A DNA stretch of 64,000 nucleotides from Diphasiastrum complanatum (GCA_029204225.1 CM055097.1:70622252-70686251), one strand, 5' to 3'; shown: positions 11,861 through 25,067, counted from the first letter of the stretch. Made by a program: numbers and translations. Notes: generated by a model not told the origin, from the letters alone.

Positions 11861-14114
11861 CCTAATTAATCTGAAAAAAAAAAACATATACTTGCATGTA
11901 GAACCAAGTCAGCAAGGATATACCAGGGTTTAGCACATTATTATAGTTTACTTGTCCAGCATCTTTCACATTTAGTTTCTGAAAAGGCCAACATCGTTGT
12001 TGGTCTATTCTTGGAAGCATACCTTTTTTTAGTCCAGCTTCAATTTTCAAAAGAAAATCCAATAGAGTGAATTGTACTTTAAAATATTAAAAAGGAAAAA
12101 TGACTTCAGCATTTGAAACATTGTGTTGTCTTATGTTGGATACTATATTTAAAAGAGATGCAATCCATCACAATGGTGTGTATAGGTCGACTGCCACCGA
12201 AATGGTGCAAGCTCAAATCCCAACCACTGTGTAGCAACATCTAAGGAGTAACATAATTGGATTAACCAAGTTGTATGTAAAAACCATTAATTGCTTAATA
12301 ACGTACACGGGAAAAATAAACACACTTTTAACAAATTATAACCATGCAAAATAGTTCTGAATGAAAACGGGCGCATAATGCCCATTAAAGTGAACGAATG
12401 AGGGCCAACCCACTTAATTGGGCCAATAGGCCAAATACAAACTCCATTCTTTATGTAAGAGAGAAGTGGTGCAAAGCACCATGAATTGAAATAAAAAATT
12501 TGAGCTTTCATGTTATATACATGCATTTTCCAGTAAATCTTCCTGTCAACATCAAGAATTGGCCTTTTTTTTAAAGAATTACATGGCAAATTTTATTGAC
12601 AAATATATTTATGCAAACCACAAGTCCACACTGTAAATAGATATCAGTTGGACTTGAGGCCTAGCATACCAGGGCAATGGTTGTGATGTTTTGCTCATGA
12701 TTTGTGACATTGTCCTGAGTAAAGGTCACCCTGAGGCAAATTTCAAATGTACATTAAGAGACCAGACAAACCATGATACCGTCTCTAAGGTGGCTCACTC
12801 TGATCTACAACTCTGTACCTGCCACTCCCTTTTCAACTTCCCATAGTAACTGGCTATCACTACCAAAATCTTTTGTTAACATACAACATTTCCCATTAAG
12901 TCAATAATTAAAAGTTTGTTGACTGAAGACATCCTGTTGTCAATTAGATGCATACACCACATCAGAAATATCACATCCTAAGCAAATAATAAAAAAAAAA
13001 GAGGTAAAAATCTCTGGAGTGGCCATGTGTCAACCAAATTTTCCTGTCAGATCTTAAAGAGAATAATGCATTTTGAAATACATCACAAAATAGAAAAAAT
13101 GAAACAAAACAAAAACCTGTGCAGAGAAGATATGATGTTTCCTTCTAATATAGCAGAATTCAAGTAATGCACGTCAATTGAATAGCACAGGCAGCATAGA
13201 AAGCCCAAAACAATATAAAACTGCATAATAAACAGTACAAACTTGACTTCTAGGGCAACAGCAAAATTCACTTTTTCTCAACCACCACAAACATGCAATG
13301 TATAGTTAGGTGACTAAAATAAGTTGATTGAAAGAGCTAAAGTACACATATTTACAAAATGATAGTCTTTGAAACTGCCCTGCCTTCCAACTTACAACAC
13401 CCATCCCACAACCTAAGAGTGAAGGGAACCCTTAGATATGTTACAAGCTTCATTTATCTTCTAAAAGAATAAAAGTATAGCTAAGTACTCTGGTTTTGCT
13501 TGCTCTCATTATAATTGAAGCTCAAAAACAGCTAAATCACTACAACATAATTAAAATCACTTCTTACCATCTTCCATTGTTCTCAAACTAGCCAAAATTG
13601 TCTCCTGTACTGGGTCGATATAAATTCCTGAGGGCAACAAGTCTAAAAGCTGGTGTGGCACGTTGCACTTCCAGAGTGACATACATCTAAACAGAAATCC
13701 TTCCCTGGATAGTCCTTGACTTTGCACTTGTGCTGTCCAACTTCTTGATCCATGAAAAAGGGTTCTAAATGAAAACTATTTTTGAGCTGCTGAGGCTTGG
13801 CCTGTATAACTACTACTGAACAAATACACGCAAACAAAGTTGCAATGTCAAACCCAAACTCATTAAATTGAAATGAATTTCTATGAAAGCTACGAGCTCT
13901 ATCACTGGAAAGTCTACCAGCCCCAGCTCAAAAAGAACTCAGCACAAACAGAGAAGCACAAACTAGAGGTTCTAACATTTTTCACAAGTAATTTGTGTTT
14001 TAACTTTAATCCTATCAAGAACTCATGGAAGACCACGAGTTGCAGATCCTAGAAAAACGCTGTTTGAATCACAAGAAACAGATAGAAAGCTTGTTGAGCA
14101 GTGGTAGGCTCAAT
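11861..14114 (-). other. Possible unresolved minus-strand exons downstream of ANP32
   Basis: One minus-strand stretch at about 13700-13570 reads protein-like (VPHQLLDLLPSGIYIDP, ILASLRTMEDG) and ends at a good donor (GGTAAGAAG near 13568). A shorter candidate exon lies near 12000-11950 after a TTTTCAG acceptor. I cannot link these into a gene or name a family. They may belong to a separate gene or to an alternative 3' end of ANP32. Confidence 0.25.
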
Positions 14115-16927
14115 TTAGTGTTTTCGCGGCCTTTGGTTCTTCTCTAACTCATCATCTCCGTCCCACTTCCGTTTAAAAGCAGGAGCTGCCTTTTGATCTT
14201 CATCTTCATCCTCATCTTTATCTTCCAAGTCGTCATCATTTTCTTCTTCATTCTCACCAGGTTCAAAATCACTGGCACCTTCATCATCCTCTGGCTGACC
14301 CTCTGGTACTTGGATAAGATATTCCGTCCCATAATCTTCTTCAACTTCGTCATCATCTTCTTCATCCTCTTCGTCTTCCTGCATTACAAGGTCCCACAAT
14401 ATCAAATTTACTTTACGACAAAAAACAAATGTAATAGATATTAGACTATCATTCCATTAGCGCTCAAGAAATGCTTGAAACGGGTCCTTAAAACATGATA
14501 CAAACTTCAAATTGTCTGTAGTACTGTTGAAAATCCAACATGCAATTATTTGAATTCAGTTCCCTTCATCATTATTGGTCCTTGGTCAAAGTCTATAGTG
14601 GACCTAAAGTTGTCATTAGTTGGCAACGAGGTACTATGCTCTTGACAACTAAAGGCTGAAATCATAAAAGTAGAAAAGGAACTTTCTGATTCAGCCAAAA
14701 CTTGAATTTATTACCATATATAACAAAATTGTCTTTCAGGCTTTCAACTGTTCTTAGAAAAAATTGCAGATTCTTTTCAGGCCAATTACCATATAAACAA
14801 ATTTTTCTTCAGCTATTTCCAAAAAAAATGTTAAAAATTCCATTGTTTCACACTAGGTTCTGTTATATAACACAAGGGGGTCCAGCACACGTTCCAATGC
14901 AACTTAGGTTGTGATATATCATATACTTACAAAAAGGTTCATGACAATGTTGTGGCATAATTCCCAGGACTATTAGTGATAAGAAGATTCCACAATATGA
15001 ATCATACAACCAAAAACCATTAGAAATAGAGAGAAAACGATGGTGCCCTTGACTTGAGTGGTTTAAAATGGCTTCCAGAATCCATTCAAAACGGGAAAAT
15101 TCCACTGCATTTGTGAATTGTGATACATCACATCACTAAAGAGTTTGCAATCCAATCAGGCAATAATATTCTCAGGACCACCTAGTGTTCCATACTAGGT
15201 TCTGTACCATGGAACACCAGGGGGTCCGGAAGACGTTCTGATGCAACTTACGTTGTGATAATCATGTACTTATGAAAAGGTTCATGATACCTTTGTGGCA
15301 TGAATTCAGGACTATAATCTATCAGTGATAAGAAGATTCCACAATATGAGACTATTTTACAAACAAAAACCATTAAAAACAGATAGAAAATGATTGTGCC
15401 CTGGAATAGCATTAAATGGCTTCCACTCACCATGAGAAACATATATCCTCAGAACTAACTGTAACAAATTAGGTTTCCTAAGTGCTGTGGATGAACCCAA
15501 AAAAAATTAGTACGTTTCTCTAACATCTCATACAAATTCCTCAGTTTAAATGATTTCAAGTCTTTATAAGTTGCATGTTGTCCAATAAAGCCAACTGTTT
15601 CCAGTGCCTGAAATGTTACTTGATTTCCCAATTTATCGTTAACTGCTCAACTTGGACATAGTTTTTTCATTCACACACAAAGATGGACATTTCCAGATGT
15701 CTATTGAACTTCAATCTGAAGAAATGAACTCAGATATTTGGCTGCACTATCCCATCACTAATTTGAAGATAGTAGAAAAAGAATGCAGAGATTTAGAACG
15801 GAAAATACCTCTTCTACATCTTCATCTCCCTCGTCATTCTCCTTATCGCTATCCACCCCATCAGCTTCTTCATCATCTTCTTCCCCCAGTTCACCATTTT
15901 CATCATCCTCAGGATCATGATCAACCACCTCCAACTCAACCTCACCCCTGCTACTTGGTTCAGCAACATACTCCTCCACCCCCTCTTCATCATCGTCTTC
16001 GTCCTTGTCTCCTCCCTCTCCATCACTACCATCACCAGCTTCCTCCTCATCACTTTCCTCCACATCATGCACTTCTATATTTTCCACATCATCCTCATCT
16101 TCGTCATCGTCGTCATCATCATCCTCATCGTCGTCCTCAACATCTTCCTCGTCAGAGCCAATATCCTCGACGGCATGCCCAGACCCATCTTGATCACTGA
16201 CTGCAAAAACCTCCTGAAAGCTACCCTCTTCATCTTCATCCTCCTCATACAACTCCTCGTTTTCTTCACCCTCATCCTCTTCACTCTCATCGTCTTCCCC
16301 ATCCACACTAACCCTAAAACCCTTGGAATCACCTTCAACAACATCCTCTTCAACATCTACTCCATCCCCATCAGCATCAGCATCAGCATCAGCATCGCCG
16401 CTAGCATCATCTTCTGAAACTTCATCTTCCTCGTCCGATTCCGGCTTCTCTTCATTCTCTAAATCCATCTTGTCAAGATACTGCAAATTTTTGATGAGTC
16501 TAAAGACTTGCACTCTGTAGTCTGAGATAGAGGTAACAGGGCACTGATAAAGATCCAGAGACACAAGCCCTAACTTAGAAAGTGGAGCAAGATCTTGCAA
16601 AAGCTGAATTTTGTTGTTGGAAAGATCAAGCTCTCTCAGCGCTCCCAGGCCCGCTTCCACCAGGTGCTCGAGCCCACCGGCGATGCGATTGTCACTAAGA
16701 TTGAGCACCTCGAGGCGAGGCAGGCGCGGAAAATCCACCAGAGAAGTGAGGCCAACGTTGGCAATGGACAGCTTCTGCAGCTGCAGAAAGGCTTCCAGCA
16801 GCGAAGGCGGCGGTGGCAGCCTCCCTTGGATGCACTTGAGCGAACCGTCGAGTGTGAGCGACCTGGTGGTGGCAGCCTCCTCCTTGCCCTTTGCAGCCTC
16901 CACTGCTCGCTCCCACGCCTCTTCCAT
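14115..16927 (-). CDS. Acidic leucine-rich nuclear phosphoprotein 32 (ANP32-like)
   Basis: Two exons: 16927-15809 (373 codons) and 14378-14115 (87 codons plus TAA), joined in phase 0 across a 1430-bp intron (donor GTATTT, acceptor TGCAG). The product is 460 residues. Residues 40-155 are leucine-rich repeats (LQKLSIANVGLTSL, LEVLNLSDNRIAG, LRELDLSNNKIQ) plus a cap (YRVQVFRLIKNLQYLDKMD). The remaining 300 residues are an extreme Asp/Glu tail ending in a basic patch (FKRKWDGDDE, RPRKH) that could serve nuclear import. Family members bind histones and act in chromatin and phosphatase regulation; the role here is inferred from homology. The ATG has G at -3 and +4. The LRR region contains no intron. 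Exon 2 has the family's conserved YGTEYLIQ segment. Plus-strand ORFs opposite the tail are shadows. Confidence 0.92.
14850..15073. repeat. Intronic tandem duplication, copy 1
   Basis: This part of the ANP32 intron (CACTAGGTTCTGTTATA through AAATGGCTTCC) is repeated, diverged, at 15191-15423, about 341 bp away in direct orientation. Shared words include GATAAGAAGATTCCACAATA. Confidence 0.75.
15191..15423. repeat. Intronic tandem duplication, copy 2
   Basis: Second, diverged copy of 14850-15073, with several small indels. It gives the ANP32 intron two related segments and no added coding content. Confidence 0.75.
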
Positions 16928-17176
16928 GCCCTTCCAACCTCCCGGGATGCGCTGCTGGGGGCAACAACCTCACCCTGCTTCCGCTCTTTGCCTTTCTTTG
17001 CCTTTCCAGATCCTTTCCCCTTCTTGCTCTGCTGCCGCGTTCTTACCCTGAAACAAAACCAGAAGCAAATCCTTGCCCGTCCTTTCTTGTCTCCATAGCG
17101 CTTCCAGCTGCAGCCTCCCTTGCGCTCCGCTCCCCCTTCGATCGATCGATCGATCGCTCGCTCTCCCTCTCGCTCG

Positions 17177-17220
<44 letters not shown>

Positions 17221-17289
17221 CCTTCTGTCTTTCTTTGCTGCTATTTTCAAGCCCTAATCTCTCGATCTACCTTAATTACACGATTGGCC
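16928..17289 (-). promoter_or_regulatory. ANP32 5' leader and proximal region with CT tract
   Basis: GC-richer sequence upstream of the ANP32 ATG. It carries four overlapping CGATC units at 17139-17158 and a (CT)n run at 17179-17214, plus-strand sense, which is GA in the gene sense. Such GA/CT tracts are common near plant transcription starts. No clear TATA box is seen. The exact transcription start is unknown. Confidence 0.5.
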
Positions 17290-17740
17290 CAGCCACTTGG
17301 ATTCCTGACACGTGGCATATTACCACCGGGATGTCTTTTACGGTCGACAATAGATGCACGGGCAAAATCTGACCGTTCATAAGTAGATCCAACGGTGGCG
17401 GATTCTAAATTGGTGAGCGCCCTAAAGAGAAGAGGTCTGATCTACCGTTGCTCGCCCCTGGGCCACGCTACTTAGTGACACGATATCTCTCACTTGGATG
17501 CTTGCCACGTGTAAGATGCTATTCTTAAACTGCCACGTGGAAGGATATAGTGGCTCAGGGAATATCCAACGGTGTCAGGCTCAAAATCCTAGCGTGCCAA
17601 TGAGATAACGGCGCGGGGGATCTCAATGACGCGGTGTATTCTACGCCCGACCACTTGGATGGTCGACACGTATCCAATGTCAACAGACTATTGGACACGT
17701 GTCACGATCCCATTATCTTGGGAGACATCCAACGGTGGGT
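17290..17740 (-). promoter_or_regulatory. Three-fold repeated CACGTG + CCAACGGT module upstream of ANP32
   Basis: Three diverged units each carry CACTTGGAT (17294, 17491, 17652), then an ACGT-core element (CACGTGG 17309-17315; CACGTGT 17506-17512 and CACGTGG 17534-17540; CACGTAT 17667 and CACGTGT 17696-17702), then ATCCAACGGTG (core 17389-17396, 17566-17573, 17729-17736). CACGTG is the G-box/ABRE core bound by plant bZIP and bHLH factors. CAACGG is a MYB-type core. Order and spacing are kept in all three units, suggesting a duplicated regulatory cassette. Confidence 0.6.
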
Positions 17741-20199
17741 GTATGAAAAGGTGTCAGTGCGTTTGAAACCTGAGAGATGGGACTGCCAATTGAGATTCTT
17801 TGGGGGCTGCACTCACTCCCTTGTCCTCTTTGACCAACACCCTAACTTCAGGCTCCTTTCAAATTAATTGGCTCCATACGTGCAGAGTTATTTAGTAATA
17901 GGCTCTTGCTGCCAGTCGTGCACGCAGAGGGCACGCCGATTCCATGCACTGACCTAAAGTTTCTTTGCTCCCAAGTTCGAGCCTCCCCTTGGAAACCAAG
18001 AAGCATACACTTAGATTGCTCCCTTTGCCTATCTAGCCTTTTCGCTTGTCGCTCGCCCTTTTTTGGAACTCTAGCAAGCAAGTTAATGGCCATCCCTTTT
18101 TCAAACTTGGTTGGCAAGTGCTAAATGGAGGGCTCCAATCTGATTTCCCAATTTGAATCCTTGCCATACCATGTCAGGCAATCTGCCAAAGTCCAAAACA
18201 TGGGCCTCAGCTGGCCCTACATCAAGGGTCCCATACCAACTCAACGTAAGTCTAAAAGAGAAAAAGACACATTTTTCCTCCCCAGACAAATGGGAGAACT
18301 TCGTTTTAAATTTGGGACTTGTTAGGCATTGTACTTTGAGACCACCCCAAGTCATGTATACAATAGATTAATGATGAGGGGCAATTCAACTTTTCAAACC
18401 AGATCATGGTCGCTCTTTTGTAGTTGCCCCTAACAAGTGGTGCCCTAGCCCATAAAAAACTCATGAGGTGCCCCTACGTGGCAAAGGCAATTCCTTTGTA
18501 GAGGCATATTACTAGTCTACAATGGCTCACAATGACAAATGTCCAGTCAAACTAACCCCTCCATCTACCCCATTTCACACACAAGCCTATCCAAGAGACC
18601 TTTGTTTTGTCTCCTCTATCATATGTGAAACACGAGGATGTTTAGCATTTGATAAATGGGAGAACCGCTTGCGGCCCACATGGGGTACCTCACTTTTCTA
18701 TGTGAAATGGGTTCAGGGCCTTTCTAGGTTTTCTTTCCAATGAAGGTTGAATCTTTTGAGAAATAGACATGTCATATGAGTATGTGTGAAAGGACCCTAT
18801 ATCATAATAGTGTGTAGGTTTGGGGACATACTTCCAAGACTCGAGATGGTAAAAAATAGCAAAAATCAAAAAAGCTTTCTTTGCAATTTGGACTCTAACA
18901 TCAAATCCTAATACTCCCATAAGTGAGAGGTATGTATGTACCTCCCTTAAATTTTCATGTGATTTGAATGTGCCATGCAATAAGAGATGAATTATCCATG
19001 TGAGTTTCAGTGGGCCCAAAAGAATATATAAAAACCATGATAAATCAAACACGGACCCCTATTTGATCACTTAACTAGCTAGCCCAAAGAGAGGTGACAA
19101 ATCAATCAACAATGTTTAAAGGTATTTTACTTTCTGATTTATTATTACCCCTTGGGCCTGGGCCAAGAGAATCTAATGCAGATCCTTTTGGGCCAGCCCA
19201 CAAACTTGGCATTTGCAAGCTGCAATGCATGGCCAAAGAAAAGCAAACATTTTTTGTCAAGTGTTAAATGAAAGGCAAACTAAAGAAATTATTCTACTCG
19301 TGGAAAGGTAGAATACAAAATTACAACTTCATTATTTCAACATTTTAGTGTTTTCATTTTCCAAATACATAGGGTTGCGTTTAGAAAAGGTAAAATCTTT
19401 TCACAACTGAAAAAGGTACGTGCACATGTCAAATTGCAAGTCTGCGACTTTGGCTTAATCTCATTTCAAATTTTGAAGCCCCTAAGCTGGAGCCTTGGAA
19501 TTTGATCTTTGTGCTCCATTTCACATAATTTGTGAGATTTATTACAAATATCAAGTTGCATATTTATATCAAGTTAGGTCCTAACAACATTTTAGTTTTC
19601 AATAATAGATTCATGCTTTGTATTCATAGACTCTAGCTTTACGCCAATGATTGAGACATTTATGTTAATATAGTGATTTCAAATTCACTTCAAATCAAAA
19701 TGGTATATATGAGATATATTTTATCATATGCTTAAGAGACTTATTTTCTAGCAATATATAGGTGAATTTATGGATTATTTTCATTCTTTGGTGTTGCATT
19801 TGTTTATTAGATTCATATCACTTGCTTTCACAACGAGGAGATCCTTGACTCCTTGTTTATTTATTTATTCTTGTTTGCTATTTATACATACATGGAGATG
19901 ATGATCTAATCTTTGTAGACTTGACTAAGGTCGTTTGGCCTAGATATGAATGTACCATAGGGTGAGAGAGAATTTTAGTGTTGAAACATTAGTTGTAAAC
20001 AAGTTCGTTGAGGTATATATTCTTTTCAAACAATATAGGCGACTGCATTAAGCTTAACTTTAGGTTTTGAAGGTCCAAAGGGATCTTGGAGTTGATTTTC
20101 GCAGTATGTTTGAAAAAAAAAATTGTTTGTTTTTATGTTGAATTTTTTTGAGCCATTGAAACAATTGTAAAAGTTCTTATCCAGTTTTTTGAGTAGCCT
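17741..20199. other. No recognisable gene
   Basis: Short ORFs on both strands (17848-18743 is densest) show no recognisable domain. The transposon mosaic begins near 20.2 kb. The GC-richer part next to 17.7 kb may be further upstream regulatory sequence of ANP32. Confidence 0.4.
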
Positions 20200-20214
20200 T
20201 TCATGCCTATATGC

Positions 20215-20590
20215 ACAAAGGCTCTGTCATCCTGTGAAGCAGAGTACGTAGCAGCAGCAAAGATGGCTAATGAGATCATTTGGCTCAAACGGTTCCTTGA
20301 CGAACTGGGTGAAACAAGAAATGAGCCTCTGATTTTGTAGATGGACAATACATCTGACAAAAAATCATGTGTTTCACTCAAGGACGAAACACATCGCAAT
20401 CAAGTATCACTTGATAAGGGACCTGATCGGGAATAAGATGCTGCAAACTATTTTCATTGGAACAAAGGAGATGGTGGATGACATTTTCACAAAGGCCTTA
20501 GACAAAGGTCTGTTTGAGAAACAGAGGAGTAGTCTTGGAGTCATCAAGCTACCACGCTTTGAGAGGGAGCTGAAGAAATAAAATGTTTCT
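20215..20590 (+). pseudogene. Copia RNase H C-terminal fragment
   Basis: The frame carries the Copia RNase H motifs SCEAEYVAAAKMANEIIWLK, then KHIAIKYHLIRD and DDIFTKALDKGLFEKQRSSLG. Stops and a frameshift near 20340 break it. The domain would remove RNA from RNA-DNA hybrids during reverse transcription. It lies just upstream of an LTR at about 20877, as expected for the 3' end of a Copia element whose earlier part is missing. Confidence 0.75.
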
Positions 20591-20876
20591 ATTATCAAAG
20601 CTTTGCTAGCTTTCAGCTCTCAGTTTGACGAAAAGACATGAAGCAAAAATGTTCGCGATTATCCTAACGAAAAGACACGAATGCGAAATATTTGCGAAAG
20701 AAAAAGGTTCGTGACACAATAGGAGAAAGTCAGACAATGCGAAAGTCAAATGACTCGAAGTGACACAAAAATCTTCGCGACACTTTTCAACCTTCACGCT
20801 CCAAAGGATCATGAAGATCATACAAGTACCATGGAGTACAAAACCCCTGATCTAATATGATGATGTCAACAAAAGG

Positions 20877-21514
20877 GCGTTAGGATGTGCCTAACCCACC
20901 ATTCTTGTAATCCATGATTAGTTATGGATTGTTTAATCTATCTAATCAAATATGCTACACTCAATGTATGCAATTACTAGATGTATAAAATACATACAGT
21001 AGCAGATAAAAAATATACAGAATAGAAGTCCTCCTGTGAGCGAGACAATTTTGTAAGCACGATCTACAGAGATTCAAGAAGTCCGCTAGTAAGCGAGACA
21101 CTACTCGTGGGAGAACATTGCTTCTTTCACGCCAATGCACTGTGTGGGTCTGTCATACAACGCTCGAAATCAAGAGGATCAATAAATGATACTGTACCTA
21201 TTACGCACATATCACTCTTAATTTTTGTCTGATCTCAAATGAATTACTGTCTGCTATCACTTGTGTATCTCATTCACTTGTTTTATCAATTCCGCACACT
21301 GGTTCAATTTTGTTGAATGTTGTATTAATCTATAATGTACATCAACAGTGTCTGTCTACTTTCTGGAGGATTGTAGGAATGATATAGCAGGCAGTGACCA
21401 GCAATCATATCTGAAATCCATCCAAATTGATTTTGTTCACGATTAATTTGATTTTGCTTTAGCAATGTCAATATCAAAGCTCGTTCTAGTTTCATTTTGC
21501 TTCGCTTCGTTTCG
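20877..21514 (+). mobile_element. Copia LTR (shared between two elements)
   Basis: The sequence is preceded by a purine stretch (AAAAGGG at 20869-20876) and followed by a primer-site-like TATCAGAGCC (21515-21524). A TATA-like TGTATAAAA lies at 20982-20990. Its last 200 bases (CCGCACACTGG, then CTGGAGGATTGTAG) resemble the end of the LTR at 31.8-31.97 kb. A pol end lies to its left and a gag start to its right, so it serves as 3' LTR of one fragment and 5' LTR of the next. The left boundary is approximate. Confidence 0.55.
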
Positions 21515-21643
21515 TATCAGAGCCTGATTGATATTTACAATTTGCATTCCATTTTTTCTCGCATCAAACAACAAAAAAAAGGGGGAAGGAAGACATTTTT
21601 ATAGCAGAAATCGACTCGTATTTTTCAAAATTTTCTGACCAAA

Positions 21644-23231
21644 ATGGATCCATCCTCTAGTTTTTCTTTGATTGACAAGCTCGATGGAGAGAACTACCAT
21701 CTCTAGAAGTTCAAGATGATAGTTGTTCTACTAGCCAAAGAACCGTGGGACATAGTTGATGGTACTGAAGTCAAGCCAAAAGTCGATGCAGCCAACATCA
21801 CCAAATGGAGACAACGAGATGGCAAGACTCCCAGATCAATCACATTTGATCTACTCATACTGCTAAGAATGCTTGGGACATCCTAGCAACTCTCTATGAC
21901 ATCAGAGATGTCACATCCAAACTCCATATCACTTTGAGAATGTCTGATGCAGACACCATTTCTAGCCATCTCAATACATTCAAAAATCTCATGGAGTAGA
22001 TGATTGCAACTAGCTCAGTCCTAGAAGATTTCGATGTAGTGATGACTCTTTTATCGAGTCTGCCTGATGCCTATGAAACCTGGGTCATGGCCATTTTGAC
22101 CCAGCAGCATCTCACTCTATCAAGAGTCACTTCGATGCTATTACAAGAAGAGATCAAAAGAAATGCATCCTCCTCAAACTCAGGATCAGATCATCAAGCT
22201 CTATATACAAAGAAAAATCAAAAGTTTAAATCAAAGAAATCCACAAAAAAATCAAATTACTCTGACAAGAAGAGCAACAGCCTGGCTCAAATTTTGGCTT
22301 TGGGTCGAATTTTGGGTCAGGTTTAAATTCTGGTCCAGGGTCGAATGTTTCATCATTTCAGCCAATGCAGAAACTGCTCTGCAAATATTGTAAGAGGAGT
22401 GGCAATCTCATCAAGGACTCCAGAACATTCAAGTACAACAATGAAAGGAAGAAGCAATTCCAACAACAAGCAAATGCTACTTCAACCAGTCACTCAATCC
22501 AACAACAAGAGAAAGATGAAGATGCCTTTCTGACCAAGGTCGGAGAATATCAGGATATCGATTCTTGGTATTTGGATTCGGGAGCAACCCAACACATGAC
22601 TCACCATCGAGACCGGTTCCAGGACTACAAAGCATTCACCCATCCTAGAGTTGTACATCTTGGAGATAACTCATCTCATTCAATCAAAGGTGAAGGAACA
22701 GTCATGATCGAATTTCAGAGAAGTGAAGTTAAGTTGTTGTCCAATGTTTTGCACATTCCCAAAAATCTGCTTTCAATAATTTAGGTCATAAGGTTGAATT
22801 CGATACAAATGGTTGCACCATTTTTGACAAGTCTCAGAAAGTTTTAGCTTGCGGTAGAAGATGTGGCTACCTTTACAAACTCAGTCACTCTTCATACTTC
22901 AACTTCTGATTCTGCTAATATGTTGTGGCATTTCAGACAAGGCCATTAAAATTTTAATAGTATTCAACAAATGTCAAATTAGAATCTAGTTCAAAATCTT
23001 CCTTCCTTTAGCAAATCCGATACTCCTTGTGAAAGTTGTATTATCAGCAAGCATTCTAGAAGTCCATTTATTTCTAATTCTGTTTATACTTCTAGAGATT
23101 TGCTAGATCTTGTGCATACTGACATCTGTGGCTCGATGCAGACCACTTCCACAGGGGGAGCTGTTTATTTTCTAACATTTATTGATGATTTTTCTAGAAG
23201 AACTACAACTTATTTTCTGAAGAACAAATCT
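21644..23231 (+). pseudogene. Copia gag-protease-integrase, 5' part (split by the element at 23232)
   Basis: The ATG at 21644 opens a Copia polyprotein. Gag carries LIDKLDGENYHL with a TAG in place of the conserved Trp, and then UBN2-like helices. A degenerate zinc knuckle follows (CKYCKRSGN, where the last Cys reads Ser). Next come the aspartic protease (SWYLDSGATQHM at about 22563), the gag-pre-integrase HHCC (PCESC) and the start of integrase with its first catalytic Asp (LVHTDICG) and TFIDDFSRRT. It is interrupted at 23231 inside integrase; the continuation lies at 29424. Several stops and frameshifts make it dead. Confidence 0.85.
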
Positions 23232-23613
23232 TGTAATTTGTAGGACAAATTGCCCCAAAGTAATTAAGACTTTCCTAGCTTCCAACCCAGATAGACTTTG
23301 ATGATATAGAATTATCAATGATCAGTATTCTTTTAGGATATTGTATGAATTTATTTCTTTTCATGAATTGAGTAATAGGCATTGACACCTGTAGAACTAA
23401 GAATCTTCTATGAACCATGTCTGATGGTAGTATGAACACTGACCTTTCTTTCAAGGGATGTGCAGGTACACATGAACGTACTTGATAAATCTGAACAAGA
23501 ATAAGAAGCCCTCTGGGCTTAAGGACTGATCTCTCTTTGAGGGTATGTGCAGGTACTCGAGAAAGTGCCAGAAGAACAAGAATCGAAACAAGAAGGCTTT
23601 TGACAAAGTCTAT

Positions 23614-24401
23614 AATGAAGGCTCGGTAGAGTCTATAAAGAAGGCTTATTTATAAGTCTTTAATGAAGGCTCAGAGGAGTCTATAAAGAATAGGACAAGG
23701 TTTAGGGTCTAATCACCCTAGTGACTTGCTCCAACATGATTGAGGATGGGCAACCTCTGGAAAATAAGTGTCAATAACCATGACTGAGGATGGGCAACCT
23801 CTAGAAAAAAGGGCCTAGGAATTGATGGAAATTATGCAAAAACAAGATGGACATATGTCTTGGATCTTCCATAGGAAGATTGCACTTGGGTGAATTCCCA
23901 AGTTGTAACCATGTAAAATTGTATGTAATTAAAAGTCAAGTTGAAACCTTGTACCACCTACCTCCCACCTACTTTTCCTCATGCATTCTAGGCAATTTGA
24001 CACCTAGAATGAAGGCTCGGTAGAGTCTATAAAGAAGGCTTATTTATAAGTCTTTAATGAAGGCTCAGAGGAGTCTATAAAGAATAGGACAAGGTTTAGG
24101 GTCTAATCACCCTAGTGACTTGCTCCAACATGATTGAGGATGGGCAACCTCTGGAAAATAAGTGTCAATAACCATGACTGAGGATGGGCAACCTCTAGAA
24201 AAAAGGGCCTAGGAATTGATGGAAATTATGCAAAAACAAGATGGACATATGTCTTGGATCTTCCATAGGAAGATTGCACTTGGGTGAATTCCCAAGTTGT
24301 AACCATGTAAAATTGTATGTAATTAAAAGTCAAGTTGAAACCTTGTACCACCTACCTCCCACCTACTTTTCCTCATGCATTCTAGGCAATTTGACACCTA
24401 G
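23614..24401 (+). repeat. 394-bp tandem duplication in the 5' LTR
   Basis: The unit begins AATGAAGGCTCGGTAGAG at 23614 and repeats at 24008 with very little divergence, up to the CACCTAGAAT sequence. The 3' LTR carries the segment only once, so the duplication arose after insertion or was inherited from a different template. Confidence 0.9.
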
Positions 24402-24817
24402 AATGGGGCACCCACCTACACTCTCACTTCATGGCCAAATCACCAAAATAACTCTCCCAAGCTAGTACACATCACCCAATTACCCTCCCTAACTAAAACA
24501 CCTCATCCATGCACTCCACTTCTCCCTAAGTCCAATTGGAGTCTCCCTCACACCTCATACACTTGAACTTGACACCTCACTCACTTTTGAAGGCCTCTCC
24601 ACTCTCTATATAAGTGGAAATGCGCCCCTCTACTAGGAGGATTGAAGATTGATGCATCCAAAACTCTGCCATTTTGTTGCTTGTTGTGTACAAGTGCTTT
24701 GGAGAAGGGGATTGGGGCATCACCTCAAGGAGAGTATGTCATTTTTGTGATTGTAGGATTAATTGGAGCTCAAACCCTCGGATTTCTATCTCACTCTCAG
24801 ATCACCACACAAACACA

Positions 24818-25001
<184 letters not shown>

Positions 25002-25067
25002 TTCTCTTGAAACTATGGTATGCTCTTGAAACTGTTACCCATATGCTGGAATGGCTGATCAGTATCT

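Noticed and set aside
15652-16520. Plus-strand ORFs of up to 182 codons rich in His/Pro, Ser or Ile/Phe
   Set aside because: They lie opposite the acidic tail of ANP32. Runs of GAA/GAT codons read on the other strand give such shadows.
16595-17382. Plus- and minus-strand ORFs of 90-200 codons around the ANP32 start
   Set aside because: GC-rich shadow frames of exon 1 and its leader, with no domain and no conserved start.
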